A DNA stretch of 64,000 nucleotides from VXPQ01 sp965116435. Its GTDB lineage: Bacteria > Bacteroidota > Rhodothermia > Rhodothermales > VXPQ01. The stretch covers positions 3,005,935 to 3,069,934 of the forward strand of contig OZ220686.1 in NCBI GenBank assembly GCA_965116435.1, written 5' to 3'. Below the pieces are notes generated by a model, which saw only the letters and a program-made list of their open reading frames with translations, was not told the DNA's origin and did not search any database. This document shows, piece by piece, positions 1-9,800 of the stretch. Numbering within the stretch: the stretch's first letter is position 1; every line of letters begins with the position of its first letter. A program made the position numbers and the translations under genes.

Positions 1-1154
1 CCGTAAATCTGCGTAAATCCTTCGGCGTCCCGTCCGTTCCACAAGGCGTTCGTTTCGCCGTAGACCGCCACGCCCGGATCGAACATGGAATACGGACTCT
101 CGCAGCCCGATATGTCGACGCATCCCTGCCGCGCCCGGACCCCCACCTCGCCGGTAACCACCTCCTGCGACGAATTAATGAGGGCCTCGATATCCCGCAT
201 GACCGGATCGAAATAGTGTCCTTCGTGCAGCATGTGTCCGTAATAATCCGCCAGATGGTCCTTCTGGAAACGCTGGCGGCTCGTCAGCACGATTTTTTCC
301 AGTTCGCGGTGCGCAGGGAGCAGGATGGCCGGCGCGGGGGCCTCGAACGCCACGCGCCCCTTGACGCCAAGGATTGTGTCGCCCACATGCATGCCTCTGC
401 CCACGCCGTGCGCCGCTGCTTCCGCGTTGAGCGTTTCAATCAGGGCGACCGGGTCCATGGGCGATCCGTTCAGTGAGACAGGCAGGCCCGCCTCGAACCC
501 CAGGACCCATTCCTGTCCTTCTTCGGGCGCGCGCGCAGGCGCTACCGTGTCCGCCCAGGCGGCGTCGGGTAGCGGGTCGGCGGGGGTAAGCGTTTCGCCG
601 CCTCCGATCGTCGTGCCCCAGAGGCCCCGGTTGATGGACCACACCGTGGTTTTGCGGGGCACGTCGACGCCGCGCTCCTGCAAAAAGGCGGTTGTTTTTT
701 CGCGGCTCAGCCCGAGGGACCGGATGGGGGTCAGGATGTCCAGATCGTCCGCCAGCAGGCGTACGGCGACGTCGAAGCGCACCTGATCGTTTCCGGCGCC
801 GGTCGATCCATGGGCAATGGCCCGCGCCCCCGTTTCCCGCGCCGCCTGCACCACCATGCGCGCCTGGGTTACCCGTTCCGGCCCCACGCACAGCGGATAC
901 ACGCCGCCGCGCAGCACATTTCCCTTGATCAGGTAGCTCAGGTGGTCGTCGAAGAGGGCTTTCCGGGCGTCTATGAGGATGTGGCGGGCGGCGCCCAGCG
1001 CCTGCGCCCGCGCTTCTGTGGCGCGCGCTTCTTCTTCGGAAACTCCTCCGGTGTTGACCGTCACCGTATAGACCGGTTCGTCAAAGGTTTCGGCGAGGTA
1101 CGGTACGCAAAAAGACGTATCGAGGCCGCCGCTGAAAGCAAGTACTATGGCCAT
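1..1154 (-). CDS. argG: argininosuccinate synthase (3' end outside window)
   Basis: Ligates citrulline and aspartate with ATP in arginine synthesis (cytosol). The reverse-strand reading frame opens with ATG at 1154 as MAIVLAFSGGLDTS, the PP-loop ATP-pyrophosphatase motif of ArgG at residues 7-14. Further on it has typical family segments such as AHGSTGAGNDQVRF and DISGCESPYSMFD. About 384 codons are visible of a usual 400 or so, so only the extreme C-terminus is missing. It lies downstream of folD on the same strand, but a terminator between the two suggests separate transcription. Identity is secure from the motifs; the exact end cannot be seen. Confidence 0.95.
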   Translation of the reverse strand, partial: MAIVLAFSGGLDTSFCVPYLAETFDEPVYTVTVNTGGVSEEEARATEARAQALGAARHILIDARKALFDDHLSYLIKGNVLRGGVYPLCVGPERVTQARMVVQAARETGARAIAHGSTGAGNDQVRFDVAVRLLADDLDILTPIRSLGLSREKTTAFLQERGVDVPRKTTVWSINRGLWGTTIGGGETLTPADPLPDAAWADTVAPARAPEEGQEWVLGFEAGLPVSLNGSPMDPVALIETLNAEAAAHGVGRGMHVGDTILGVKGRVAFEAPAPAILLPAHRELEKIVLTSRQRFQKDHLADYYGHMLHEGHYFDPVMRDIEALINSSQEVVTGEVGVRARQGCVDISGCESPYSMFDPGVAVYGETNALWNGRDAEGFTQIY

Positions 1155-1243
1155 GTTCAGAATGCAGGGAAAAGAAAGAGGAAAGAACGGGGAAAGAAAT
1201 AAAGAAGGTCCGGTTCTATGGCTGCAGGGAGGCGCGTGCGGTA

Positions 1244-1276
1244 CAAAAAAAGCGCTGACCCGGGTGAATCAGCGCT
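1244..1276 (-). terminator. intrinsic terminator after folD
   Basis: The perfect 8-bp stem AGCGCTGA/TCAGCGCT (1251-1258 and 1269-1276) has a 10-nt loop. Read on the minus strand it is followed by a run of seven U (A-tract 1245-1251). It lies between the folD stop and the argG start, so it should end folD transcription. Confidence 0.8.
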
Positions 1277-1437
1277 GTACGAGCAATTTGGCCAAGGCAA
1301 TGCCTGCAAGGACGTTATGGCGAAGCGCTTCTCCACGTGCAAGGAACGTCTCCTCGTCGCAGGCGCAACGGGGAGACGGCGCAACGGCTTCTGTATATTC
1401 TATGTGTGAGGAATGTATGCATGAAATGCGTCAAACG

Positions 1438-2322
1438 CTACGTTCCGATGTACGTTCCCTGCGCGGCGGCCAGCGTGTTTCGAAGCAGCATGGCGATGGT
1501 CATGGGACCCACGCCGCCGGGTACGGGCGTGATGTATCCCGCCTGCTCCAGTACGCCGTCGAAGTCCACGTCTCCCGCCAGGCGATAGCCGCGTTCTTTC
1601 GACGGATCGTCCACTCGGTTGATGCCCACGTCAATGACCGCCGCGCCCGGTTTCACCATGTCCCGGGTAACGAATCCGGGCCGGCCTATGGCGGCCACCA
1701 GGACATCGGCTTCACGCGCGATGGCTCCGAGGTGCTGCGTTCGGCTGTGGCAGACCGTCACCGTGGCGTCCGTTCCGCGCTGCATCAGCAAGGCGGCGAG
1801 GGGTTTCCCCACGATGTTCGACCGCCCGACGACGACGGCCCGTTTGCCCCGCAGTTCGATGCCGGTGCGGGCAAACAATTCCATAATGCCCGCCGGGGTG
1901 GCGGATACGAACGCCGGGTCTCCGATCAGCAGGCGCCCTACGTTCTCGGGATGAAATCCGTCCACGTCTTTCGCCGGGTCGATGGCGTGGATGATGCGTT
2001 TTTCGGAAATATGCTCCGGGAGCGGCAATTGCACCAGAATTCCGTCGATCTCCTTGTCCGCGTTGAGCGTATGGACGAGGTCGAGCAGGGCTTCTTCGGA
2101 TATGTCGTCGCTGCGGACGAGCGTTTCGCTTTCCACGCCCGCCTCGGCGGACGCCTTGCGTTTGCCGCGTACGTAGGAGGCGGAGGCTGGATGGTTTCCC
2201 ACCAGCACGACCGCGAGGCGAGGCGCGCGATGGCCTTGCGCAATCCAGGCCGATACGTTTTCGCGGACCTCTGCGCGGACTGCGTGCGCTACGGCGCGTC
2301 CGTCTATGATTCGAGCGGGCAT
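1438..2322 (-). CDS. folD: bifunctional methylene-THF dehydrogenase / methenyl-THF cyclohydrolase
   Basis: Interconverts 5,10-methylene-, methenyl- and 10-formyl-tetrahydrofolate using NADP in the cytosol. It has 294 residues, the normal FolD length. Visible motifs are YVRGKRKA (catalytic Lys region, about residue 50), QLPLPEHI, DVDGFHP, the nucleotide-binding VVGRSNIVGKPLA (about 165) and PGGVGPMTIAML near the end. It starts with ATG at 2322 and faces away from the riboswitch-controlled met genes, with about 250 bp between them that must hold two divergent promoters. No canonical promoter is obvious there; there is an A9T5 run at about 2499-2512. Confidence 0.95.
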   Translation of the reverse strand: MPARIIDGRAVAHAVRAEVRENVSAWIAQGHRAPRLAVVLVGNHPASASYVRGKRKASAEAGVESETLVRSDDISEEALLDLVHTLNADKEIDGILVQLPLPEHISEKRIIHAIDPAKDVDGFHPENVGRLLIGDPAFVSATPAGIMELFARTGIELRGKRAVVVGRSNIVGKPLAALLMQRGTDATVTVCHSRTQHLGAIAREADVLVAAIGRPGFVTRDMVKPGAAVIDVGINRVDDPSKERGYRLAGDVDFDGVLEQAGYITPVPGGVGPMTIAMLLRNTLAAAQGTYIGT

Positions 2323-2571
2323 TGTATCTAACTAAGGAAGTATGTCCAAGAGAAGCGTGTCGAAGGGAAGCGTGCGCGAAACGAGATGCCGCACAAGATA
2401 CGGACAGGAGCATTAGGAGGCCGGAGAATTAGGAGACAGGGGCTGCTATGAAGTCGGTGCAGATTCGCGGTTTGCGTACGCCGTGCGGTGTGTCGAAAAA
2501 AAAATTTTTCAAAACCGGGAACCTTGCCGGATCCCTCCTGTTAGACCGCTCATGAAACGATGTTTCAGATA

Positions 2572-2723
2572 GCTCATCCAGAAGGGTGGAGGGTGCAGGC
2601 CCTTTGAAGCCCTGGCAACCGCCGCGTTCGTTCGGGAAGTACCTGACGAACGGGAAAGGTGCCAAGTCCTGCCTCGCTTCGCAGCGCCCCCGGGCGTGGC
2701 GAAGGCCGCGAGGAAAGATGAGC
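2572..2723 (+). promoter_or_regulatory. SAM-I (S-box) riboswitch
   Basis: The aptamer is recognisable by its conserved core. P1 is closed by GCTCATC (2572-2578) and GATGAGC (2717-2723). Inside are AGGGTGGAGGG, GGCCCTTTGAAGCCC, GGCAACC, GGTGCCAAGTCC and GAAAGATGAG. It lies upstream of metY-metX-asd and is followed by an intrinsic terminator, so S-adenosylmethionine should switch off methionine synthesis by attenuation. The aptamer call is strong. The attenuation mechanism is inferred from the layout. Confidence 0.93.
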
Positions 2724-2755
2724 GGGAGAGATTCCCCGTCCTTTCAGGACGTTAG

Positions 2756-2790
2756 CCTCTTCCGCCCGTCGGCGCGGAGGGGGTTTTTTT
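2756..2790 (+). terminator. expression-platform terminator of the SAM riboswitch
   Basis: CCTCTTCCGCC (2756-2766) can pair, with small mismatches, with GGCGCGGAGGGGG (2771-2783), and seven T follow (2784-2790). It lies just after the aptamer and before metY, where an S-box terminator is expected. Confidence 0.8.
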
Positions 2791-2908
2791 ATGCCCCTCT
2801 TTGTCGACGCGGGCTGCGCCGCCAGCAGCCTCCATCTCTTCCGGAAGAGCCTCCTGACATCTTGGGCAATTCAGCCCTGATTCTCACCATACATCCTTCC
2901 GAAACACC

Positions 2909-4243
2909 ATGAGCAACAACGGACAAGCCGCCGGGCCCCATTTCGAAACCCTGCAGCTCCATGCAGGGCAGGCGCCCGACCCGGCCACGAACGCGCGTGC
3001 GGTGCCGATTTACGCCACGACGTCCTACACGTTCAACGACGCCGACCACGGCGCGAATCTCTTTGCGCTGAAGGAATTCGGCAACATCTATACGCGGATC
3101 ATGAATCCGACGAACGATGTGCTTGAGCAGCGCATCGCGGCGCTTGAGGGCGGCGTGGCGGCGTTGGTTACAGCCAGCGGACAGGCGGCGCAACTCCTCG
3201 CGATATCCACGCTGGCCGAAGCCGGCGACAACATCGTCTCGACCAGCTTCCTCTATGGAGGCACCTACAATCAGTTCAAAGTGTCGTTTCCGCGACTGGG
3301 CATCAATGTCCGGTTCGCCGACGGAGACGACGCCGACTCCATCGAGGGGCTGATCGACGACCAGACCAAAGCCATTTACCTCGAATCAATCGGGAATCCC
3401 CGGTTCAACATTCCCGATTTCGAGCGCATCGCCCGGGTTTCCGAGCGGTACGGCGTGCCGATCGTGGTGGACAACACGTTCGGCGCCGCCGGGTATCTGT
3501 TCCGCCCGTTCGAGCACGGCGCGCACATTGTGGTCGCCAGCGCCACCAAATGGATTGGCGGCCATGGCACGACCATCGGCGGCGTCATTGTGGACAGCGG
3601 TTCCTTTCCCTGGGATAATGGCCGTTTCCCGACGTTCACCGAGCCGTCTCCGGCGTACCACGGGCTGAACTTCTGGGAGGTTTTCGGGCCGGAGGGCGTA
3701 CTGGGCGTCAACGTGTCGTTCATTATCCGCGCCCGCGTGGAAGGCTTGCGCGACCTCGGACCGGCGCAAAACCCGTTCGGTTCGTTCTTGCTGCTGCAAG
3801 GCCTGGAAACGCTGTCCCTGCGCGTAGGCCGCAGTTGCGAAAACGCGCTGACGCTGGCCCGCTGGCTGAAGGATCAGGACCAGGTATCCTGGGTCAGTTA
3901 TCCGGGGCTGGAAGACCATCCCTATCATGCGTCGGCCTACAAGTATCTGCAAAACGGATACGGCGCCGTGCTCGCCTTTGGCGTGAAGGGCGGCGCGGAA
4001 GCGGGCCGTACGCTCGTGAACAATGTCAAGCTGGCCAGCCACCTGGCGAATGTGGGGGACGCCAAGACCCTCATTATTCATCCGGCCTCCACAACGCATC
4101 AGCAACTGGCTGCCGAGGAGCAGTTGGCCGCAGGCGTGACCCCGGACCTCGTTCGGGTTTCCGTAGGCATCGAGCACATCGATGACATCATTGCGGATTT
4201 CGCGCAGGCCTTCGCCGCCATCGACGCACCAGTTCCGGCCTGA
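2909..4243 (+). CDS. metY: O-acetylhomoserine aminocarboxypropyltransferase (sulfhydrylase)
   Basis: PLP enzyme of the Cys/Met metabolism family that makes homocysteine directly from O-acetylhomoserine and sulfide. It has 444 residues, matching the long MetY class rather than the shorter MetB/MetC. Visible are the N-terminal HFETLQLHAGQ signature, YTRIMNPTND, and the PLP lysine in SATKWIGGHGT (Lys about 214). First gene after the SAM riboswitch, with metX 16 bp downstream. Its neighbour metX provides the acetylated substrate, which supports acetyl- rather than succinyl-homoserine. The sulfhydrylation role is family knowledge. Confidence 0.93.
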   Translation: MSNNGQAAGPHFETLQLHAGQAPDPATNARAVPIYATTSYTFNDADHGANLFALKEFGNIYTRIMNPTNDVLEQRIAALEGGVAALVTASGQAAQLLAISTLAEAGDNIVSTSFLYGGTYNQFKVSFPRLGINVRFADGDDADSIEGLIDDQTKAIYLESIGNPRFNIPDFERIARVSERYGVPIVVDNTFGAAGYLFRPFEHGAHIVVASATKWIGGHGTTIGGVIVDSGSFPWDNGRFPTFTEPSPAYHGLNFWEVFGPEGVLGVNVSFIIRARVEGLRDLGPAQNPFGSFLLLQGLETLSLRVGRSCENALTLARWLKDQDQVSWVSYPGLEDHPYHASAYKYLQNGYGAVLAFGVKGGAEAGRTLVNNVKLASHLANVGDAKTLIIHPASTTHQQLAAEEQLAAGVTPDLVRVSVGIEHIDDIIADFAQAFAAIDAPVPA

Positions 4244-4259
4244 ACAAACGCATCGATTC

Positions 4260-5336
4260 ATGGCTGAGGAAGTCAGGCTTCCGTCGCTGCAGCTCGATTC
4301 CGGACGTACGATGACGGACGTATCCGTCGCGTTTTCGTCCTGGGGCGAACTGAATGCGCAAGGCGATAACGCTATCGTCGCGTGCCATGCCCTGACGGGC
4401 AGTTCAGCGGCAGACGATTGGTGGGGACCGCTTATCGGGCCGGGCCGAACGCTCGATACGAATCGGTTTTTCGTCGTATGCCTGAATGTATTGGGGTCGC
4501 CGTACGGTTCGGCATCGTCCGTTTCGATTAACCCCGAGACGGGCGATCCGTACGGCCCCTCATTTCCCGCCGTAACGATTCGGGACACCGTGCGGGCGCA
4601 CCGCAAGGCGCTGGAAACGCTTGGCGTGCGCCGGGCGCTGTTTGCGCTGGGCGGCTCCATGGGGGGCATGCAAGCGCTCGAATGGGCCTTTGAAGACGAT
4701 TTTGTGGACGGTATCGCGCCGATCGCCGTGGGAGGGCGGCATTCTCCCTGGTGCATCGGATTCAGCGAAGCGCAGCGGCAGGCCATCTATGCGGACCCGC
4801 TTTGGAACGAAGGGCGGTACGCGGAGCAGCCCCGGCAAGGCCTGGCGACGGCGCGCATGATCGCCATGCTGACGTATCGGTCGCCGGAGTCGCTGGCCGC
4901 CCGGTTCGGACGCAAGCGCCAGGACGCCTCCGAAGAGTTGTTCGCCGTCGAGAGTTACCTGCGCTACCAGGGCGACAAGCTGGTGGACCGGTTCGACGCG
5001 AATTGTTACGTGCATCTTACCCGCCAAATGGATACGCACGACGTAGCCCGGGGGCGCGGCGCCTACGAAGAGGTCCTGCGCCGCGTGGATCGAAAAACCC
5101 TGATCATAGGGGTAGATACCGATGCGCTGTATCCGCTGGCCGAGCAAGAAGAACTGGCGTCGCTGATTCCCGGCGCGCGCCTTGAGATCATCCGTTCGCC
5201 CGCCGGACACGATGCGTTCCTGATCGAATTTGCGCAACTGGACCGGATCGTGCGTTCGTGGATGGAGGAAACATTGCGGCGCCCGGAACCGCCGCGCGCC
5301 TGCATGGTTCGGAGCGGAAAACTTGTCGGCGTTTAA
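4260..5336 (+). CDS. metX: homoserine O-acetyltransferase
   Basis: Alpha/beta-hydrolase-fold acyltransferase that activates homoserine for methionine synthesis. The start at ATG 4260 (MAEEVRLPS) is chosen because an in-frame upstream ATG at 4182 lies inside metY. The result is 358 residues, normal for MetX. Visible are CHALTGSSAADDWW (oxyanion region), the nucleophile elbow GGSMGGMQ (Ser about 133), and a C-terminal GHDAFLIE holding the catalytic His. It is followed by asd only 5 bp later, so metY-metX-asd is one riboswitch-controlled unit. Acetyl versus succinyl specificity is inferred from pairing with metY. Confidence 0.93.
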   Translation: MAEEVRLPSLQLDSGRTMTDVSVAFSSWGELNAQGDNAIVACHALTGSSAADDWWGPLIGPGRTLDTNRFFVVCLNVLGSPYGSASSVSINPETGDPYGPSFPAVTIRDTVRAHRKALETLGVRRALFALGGSMGGMQALEWAFEDDFVDGIAPIAVGGRHSPWCIGFSEAQRQAIYADPLWNEGRYAEQPRQGLATARMIAMLTYRSPESLAARFGRKRQDASEELFAVESYLRYQGDKLVDRFDANCYVHLTRQMDTHDVARGRGAYEEVLRRVDRKTLIIGVDTDALYPLAEQEELASLIPGARLEIIRSPAGHDAFLIEFAQLDRIVRSWMEETLRRPEPPRACMVRSGKLVGV

Positions 5337-5341
5337 GGATA

Positions 5342-6406
5342 ATGACGAAGAAAAAACTCCGGGTGGGTATTCTTGGCGCTACCGGCGCGGTAGGCCAGAA
5401 GTTTATTGAGGTGCTCGACGGGCATCCCTGGTTCGAGATTACCGCCCTGGCCGCCTCGGCACGTTCCGCCGGCAAGCGGTATGCGGATGCGGCGAACTGG
5501 ATCGGATCGTCGGAGATTCCACCCGGCATTGCAGGCATGAAGGTTGCGGAGGCCGCGCCGCCTCTCGACGCCGATTTTGTGTTCTCGGGCCTGGATTCGT
5601 CCGCAGCGGGCGAGATCGAGCCCCTCTTTGCGCACGCGGGCTATCCGGTGATTTCGAATGCGCGCAATTATCGCATGGCCGAGGACGTTCCGCTGTTGAT
5701 TCCCGAGGTGAACCCGGACCATACGGCGCTGATCGATGCGCAGGATCGCGGCGGCGGCTTTATCGTTACGAACCCGAATTGCAGTACGGTTGGCCTGGTG
5801 TGCGCGCTCAAGCCGCTGTTCGACCGTTTCGACGTCGATGCGGTGCATGTGGTGACCATGCAGGCGCTTTCCGGGGCCGGGTATCCGGGCGTATCTTCGC
5901 TGGACGCGCTGGGGAATGTGGTTCCGTATATCGGCGGCGAGGAAGACAAGGTGGTTACGGAGCCGAACAAGTTGCTGGGCCGCCTGACGGATGGGCGCAT
6001 TGCGCCGGCGACGCTCCGCATAAGCGCGCAGTGTACGCGGGCGCCTGTGCTGGAAGGGCATCTGGAGGCGGTGTCCGTGCGGTTCCGCGGCGAGGTGCAC
6101 GCGGAAGACGTGAAGAACGCACTGCGGACCTGGCGCAGCCCGATTGCGGACTACGGCCTGCCGACGGCTCCTGCAGAATTCATTCGCGTTTTTGAGGACG
6201 AGCGTTTTCCCCAGCCCCGGCGGCATGTCGGCCTCGGGCGCGGCATGACCGTATCGGTGGGGCGCATTCGCCCCTGCGAAGTGCTCGGCGTGAAGTTTAT
6301 CGTCCTTTCGCACAACACGATTCGGGGCGCTGCGGGCGGCGCCGTGCTGAACGCCGAATTGCTGGCGAAGCAAGGGCGCCTGACGAGCCGGGAAGCGGTC
6401 GAGTAA
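5342..6406 (+). CDS. asd: aspartate-semialdehyde dehydrogenase
   Basis: Reduces aspartyl phosphate to the semialdehyde, the branch point toward lysine, threonine and methionine. It starts with ATG 5342 right after metX (MTKKKLRVGILGATG, Rossmann GxxGxxG) and has 354 residues. The catalytic cysteine is in NPNCSTVGL (Cys about 147), and the C-terminal region has GRIRPCEVLG and HNTIRGAAGGAV. Placement behind metX under the same SAM riboswitch means the supply of homoserine precursor is probably regulated together with methionine synthesis. Confidence 0.94.
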   Translation: MTKKKLRVGILGATGAVGQKFIEVLDGHPWFEITALAASARSAGKRYADAANWIGSSEIPPGIAGMKVAEAAPPLDADFVFSGLDSSAAGEIEPLFAHAGYPVISNARNYRMAEDVPLLIPEVNPDHTALIDAQDRGGGFIVTNPNCSTVGLVCALKPLFDRFDVDAVHVVTMQALSGAGYPGVSSLDALGNVVPYIGGEEDKVVTEPNKLLGRLTDGRIAPATLRISAQCTRAPVLEGHLEAVSVRFRGEVHAEDVKNALRTWRSPIADYGLPTAPAEFIRVFEDERFPQPRRHVGLGRGMTVSVGRIRPCEVLGVKFIVLSHNTIRGAAGGAVLNAELLAKQGRLTSREAVE

Positions 6407-6416
6407 GCTGCTACAA

Positions 6417-6455
6417 GAGGTCGTACGTTGAGGTCGTCTGTTGAGGCCGTACGTT
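6417..6455 (+). repeat. three 13-bp tandem repeats
   Basis: GAGGTCGTACGTT, GAGGTCGTCTGTT and GAGGCCGTACGTT follow each other directly just after the asd stop. They have no coding role; this is one of many microrepeats in the window. Confidence 0.85.
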
Positions 6456-6539
6456 TCGGCTGTCGCCCGGGAATGTTTTCGGAGCGGCAGAAAAATACAT
6501 CGTCGCCGCGCAATTCCGTCCGGGACCAAGCGTTGTCTA

Positions 6540-6584
6540 CCTAAATAATTTAAGTCCGCGACATTCGGGATTAAATTATTAAGG
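6540..6584. repeat. AT-rich inverted repeat, possible terminator
   Basis: CCTAAATAATTTAA (6540-6553) and TTAAATTATTAAGG (6571-6584) form a 14-bp stem with a mismatch and a 17-nt loop. It could act as a bidirectional terminator after asd. There is no clean T-run, so the function is uncertain. Confidence 0.5.
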
Positions 6585-6826
6585 TTGCGGTATTCAGGGC
6601 TTCCCGGCAGGCTGCCGCGAGGGGCAAGCATGTCTGTGCTCCTTTCTATACGCGAATTCCGGGGAATACTTCTCTGTCCCCGTCCGCGCAACCCATCCAC
6701 GTAACCGGGCCGCGCAACCCCGTCCGCATACCCCGTCCGCGTAACCGGGCCGCAATCCCGCTCGAAAAAATGTTCGCCGTGCGCATTTTGTGTTGAATTT
6801 TTTGCGAAGAGAGGTTATGTTATAGA

Positions 6827-6854
6827 GATAACTGTGTCTTGGGGTACAGTTATC
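6827..6854. promoter_or_regulatory. perfect 9-bp palindrome in the leader of the giant gene
   Basis: GATAACTGT (6827-6835) and ACAGTTATC (6846-6854) are exact reverse complements 10 nt apart, ending 30 bp before the start codon. It could be an operator for a dimeric regulator or an RNA hairpin in the leader. Confidence 0.55.
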
Positions 6855-6884
6855 AGGGTTTTCAGGAGAGAGGGTAGGGAGGCA

Positions 6885-9800
6885 ATGCAAAAGCATTCGA
6901 GTTACAGAGTGTGGGTTGTTGGTGCGCTTGGCGTCGCGGGATTGCTGGGCGTTGCTTCGGCATGGGGTCAGGTTATTCCAGACGAGGGGTACCCAAGCAA
7001 GCCCGTTTTCCCCGAGGAATCGTCTGCGCCGCCCGCCCTGTATGAAGAATGCGGCCCTTTTTTATTGGCGCACCCGGTGACCGCCGACGCCTTCGCCGAG
7101 GAATGTGCGGGAAATGCTGTCGGCGACAGAGACAACGGGTTGGATGGCGCCGGGAACGGCGTGGCCGGGGCCGGTTCTTCAAGCGCAGCCCTGGACCCCG
7201 CTTTGCATACGCCGCCTCGCCTGGAGTGCCCTTCGGCGGTGTTTCTGGAGGAGATGGAGACGGGCGCCATCGATTGCCATGTTTACGACGCGGCGGGCGA
7301 GGGGAATCTGGACTATTTCTGGGAGCCCGTAGGCGGCGCCACGCGGGACTACCTGGAGAATCCGCGCCTGCTCCCGGAGGATGCCCCGAATCCCGTGGTG
7401 GTGGCTCCGTCCTTCCCCGTGTACGACACGCTGGAGTCGTTTCTTGCTGAGGAGGGCGCGCAGCGGTACCGATATCGTTTGACGGCGACATCCCGCGCGA
7501 CAGGCCTCTCGTCCCATGCGGAAGTGGAGGTATTCGTGCGTTCGAGCCAGCCCAGCGTGTATTGTCCTTTGGAGCTGGAGGTGGAGGAAGGGGCTACGGT
7601 GGTCTTGGCTTGCGAAGGGGCGGATCCATTGTCGTTCCGGATGGACGCCTCGGACGCGGCAGGGGCGTCTCCTGCGTTGTGGGCATGGGAAGGGCTGTGG
7701 GGATCAAGCACGGCCCCGCTTGCCGCGACGGATACGCCTCAGCCGTTGTTTACGGCGCCTTCGGGGAGCGCAGGCCGTACGTACCACTACGTAGCCAGCC
7801 TGACGACGAGTTCGTCGGGGGTTCCGCGGACGGCGCGGCGGCGGGTGAGCGTGACGGTGAAGGCCGGGGAAGCGGCAACGCTTGGGCCGGAGGCAACGCT
7901 CGGTGCGGACGTTTCCCTGTCTGTCAACAATCCTCCGGCCGTCATTACGTGTACGGATATAGACCATATCGTGCAAGGTCATATTTCCGAACTCACCATA
8001 GAATGTTCTGCGGAAAACGAGCCGGCGCACACCGGGTATTTGTGGCTGGCGATATCCCCGAGGGACGCCCTGGATCGCCTTGTTTCGGGCGAGTACACAC
8101 TTAGGCGGACGTTTGCGATCGATCACAACGCGTTGCCGAGCAATGGGAGCATTGAATACAAATATCGGGTGATATTGTCGGTTGGGGGCAGGGTATACGC
8201 CAGGGAAGATGTTACCGTGACGCTGCGAAAATCGGAGCGGCGCATGACGTGCGATACGAAATACTATGAAGTATGGACGACCAATTCGGATTTTTCATTC
8301 GATTGCTGGTCCGATAGTTCCTCGGAGAACATTCGATGGGATGTGGGCTATGGCCCGGGCGCGAGGGAGCGTGCATACCATCCGGACAATGGACAGCAGG
8401 CGCCGGCCAGCCTGGTGCGTCCGAAATTCGATCTGAAATTCGATGTTCCGGAGACCTTGCCCGGAGGCGCGGAGATCGGGTACTACACCTATTTTGTCTG
8501 TATGTATTACCATGGCGACGGAGGGTATTATTATGTGGATTCAGCAAGTATTACGGTGAAGGTTACGAAAGTGTATGCGCTCGAATGCGTCGATCCCATA
8601 GAGGTATACGAGGGGGAGGGCGTTGTTCGGCTCAATTGCGCAGTAGATTGGGGCGCGCGCTCCCCGGATTCATACGTTTGGGAGGCTCGGGGCGCTACGA
8701 AGAACACGGATCTGCTCATTGCGGACACAGACAGTCCCCAGCCGTTGTTTCTTGTGCCGGATGAGGTGTATCAGGACGAGACGTACGAGTACAGGCTGAT
8801 AACCTCGGTGGATGATGATGGCATTGCGGACATAGTGGATGACGTGACGGTGAAGGTATTGAACAAGCCCCCTGACATTACCATCGATTGTCCGGGCGAT
8901 CCGTACACATACACGGGGGGAGATTTCGAGAAGCAGCTGGGCGATTGCAGGTTCTCGACGAATGATAACTTTCCACCCGGCCCGAAGGAGTATACATTCG
9001 TTTGGACGAACATGACGTCTTCCGGGAAGAGTCTTTTGAACGGGGTTTGCACGACCACCGGCGACACTCCCCAGTGCCAGCGGCCGGTTTTCAATGTGCC
9101 GAATGTGTCCTCGGACGAGACGTACAAATACCAGGTTACGTACACGGCGACGCAGGCCGATGTGTCCGCGTCCGCTTCGAAGATTATAACGGTGCACGTC
9201 AAGCCGCGGCCTGCGCTGAGCCTTTCGTGCGAGGATATGGAAGTGTACGAGGGGTCGGGGGATATCCCACTGAACTGCAGGGGGATAGGCACTCCTGTGT
9301 TTGCTGAATATAGATACACATGGTCTCCAGACGACGGGTTGCTTGAAAAGGCCGATCCAGAAGTTATTTTTCGGACGGTTTATCCTCCGACGTTTCTTAC
9401 GCCGGACGATGTGGCTGTGGACACGGACTACGACTACGAGATTACGCTCAAGTCGCAGCATTATGTGCGGCCCCCGTGGTCCGTGACGTCGCCGATTACG
9501 GTGACGGTGCTGAACAAGCCGCAGATCGTGGTGGACTGCACGAGCGCTACGTATTCGGCGTACGAGGGGTCGTCCGTTGTGCTGGATTGCACGGCGACGG
9601 GCGCGCACGATCCGTCTACGTATAGGTACGCCTGGACGGCGCGGAGCGCGGCGGCGGACCTGGGCCGGTTGAATGACCAGAATGCGCTGTCGCCGATGTT
9701 CACAGCGCTGCCTTCGGTGACGGCGGAGGAGACGCACGAGTACTTGCTGACGGTGTCGGCGGCCAATGCGCTGGACGGGACGTTTGAGGTAGACGTGACG

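Larger units (their letters stand above)
6407..6884. other. intergenic region between asd and the giant repeat gene
   Basis: About 480 bp without a credible gene. It holds the 13-bp tandem repeat, an AT-rich inverted repeat (6540-6584), a patch of near-duplicated GTCCGCGTAACCGGGCCGC-type units (about 6681-6760), and then an AT-richer leader with a palindrome (6827-6854) and a good Shine-Dalgarno before the next gene. The promoter of the large gene must lie here, but no consensus boxes stand out. Confidence 0.6.

Noticed and set aside
1147..2331. 394-codon open frame on the plus strand
   Set aside because: Exact antisense of folD and its flank; Arg/His/Gly-rich composition without motifs.
6540..6584. 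AT-rich palindromic region as a replication origin
   Set aside because: A single inverted repeat without DnaA-box clusters or neighbouring dnaA/dnaN; more likely a terminator.
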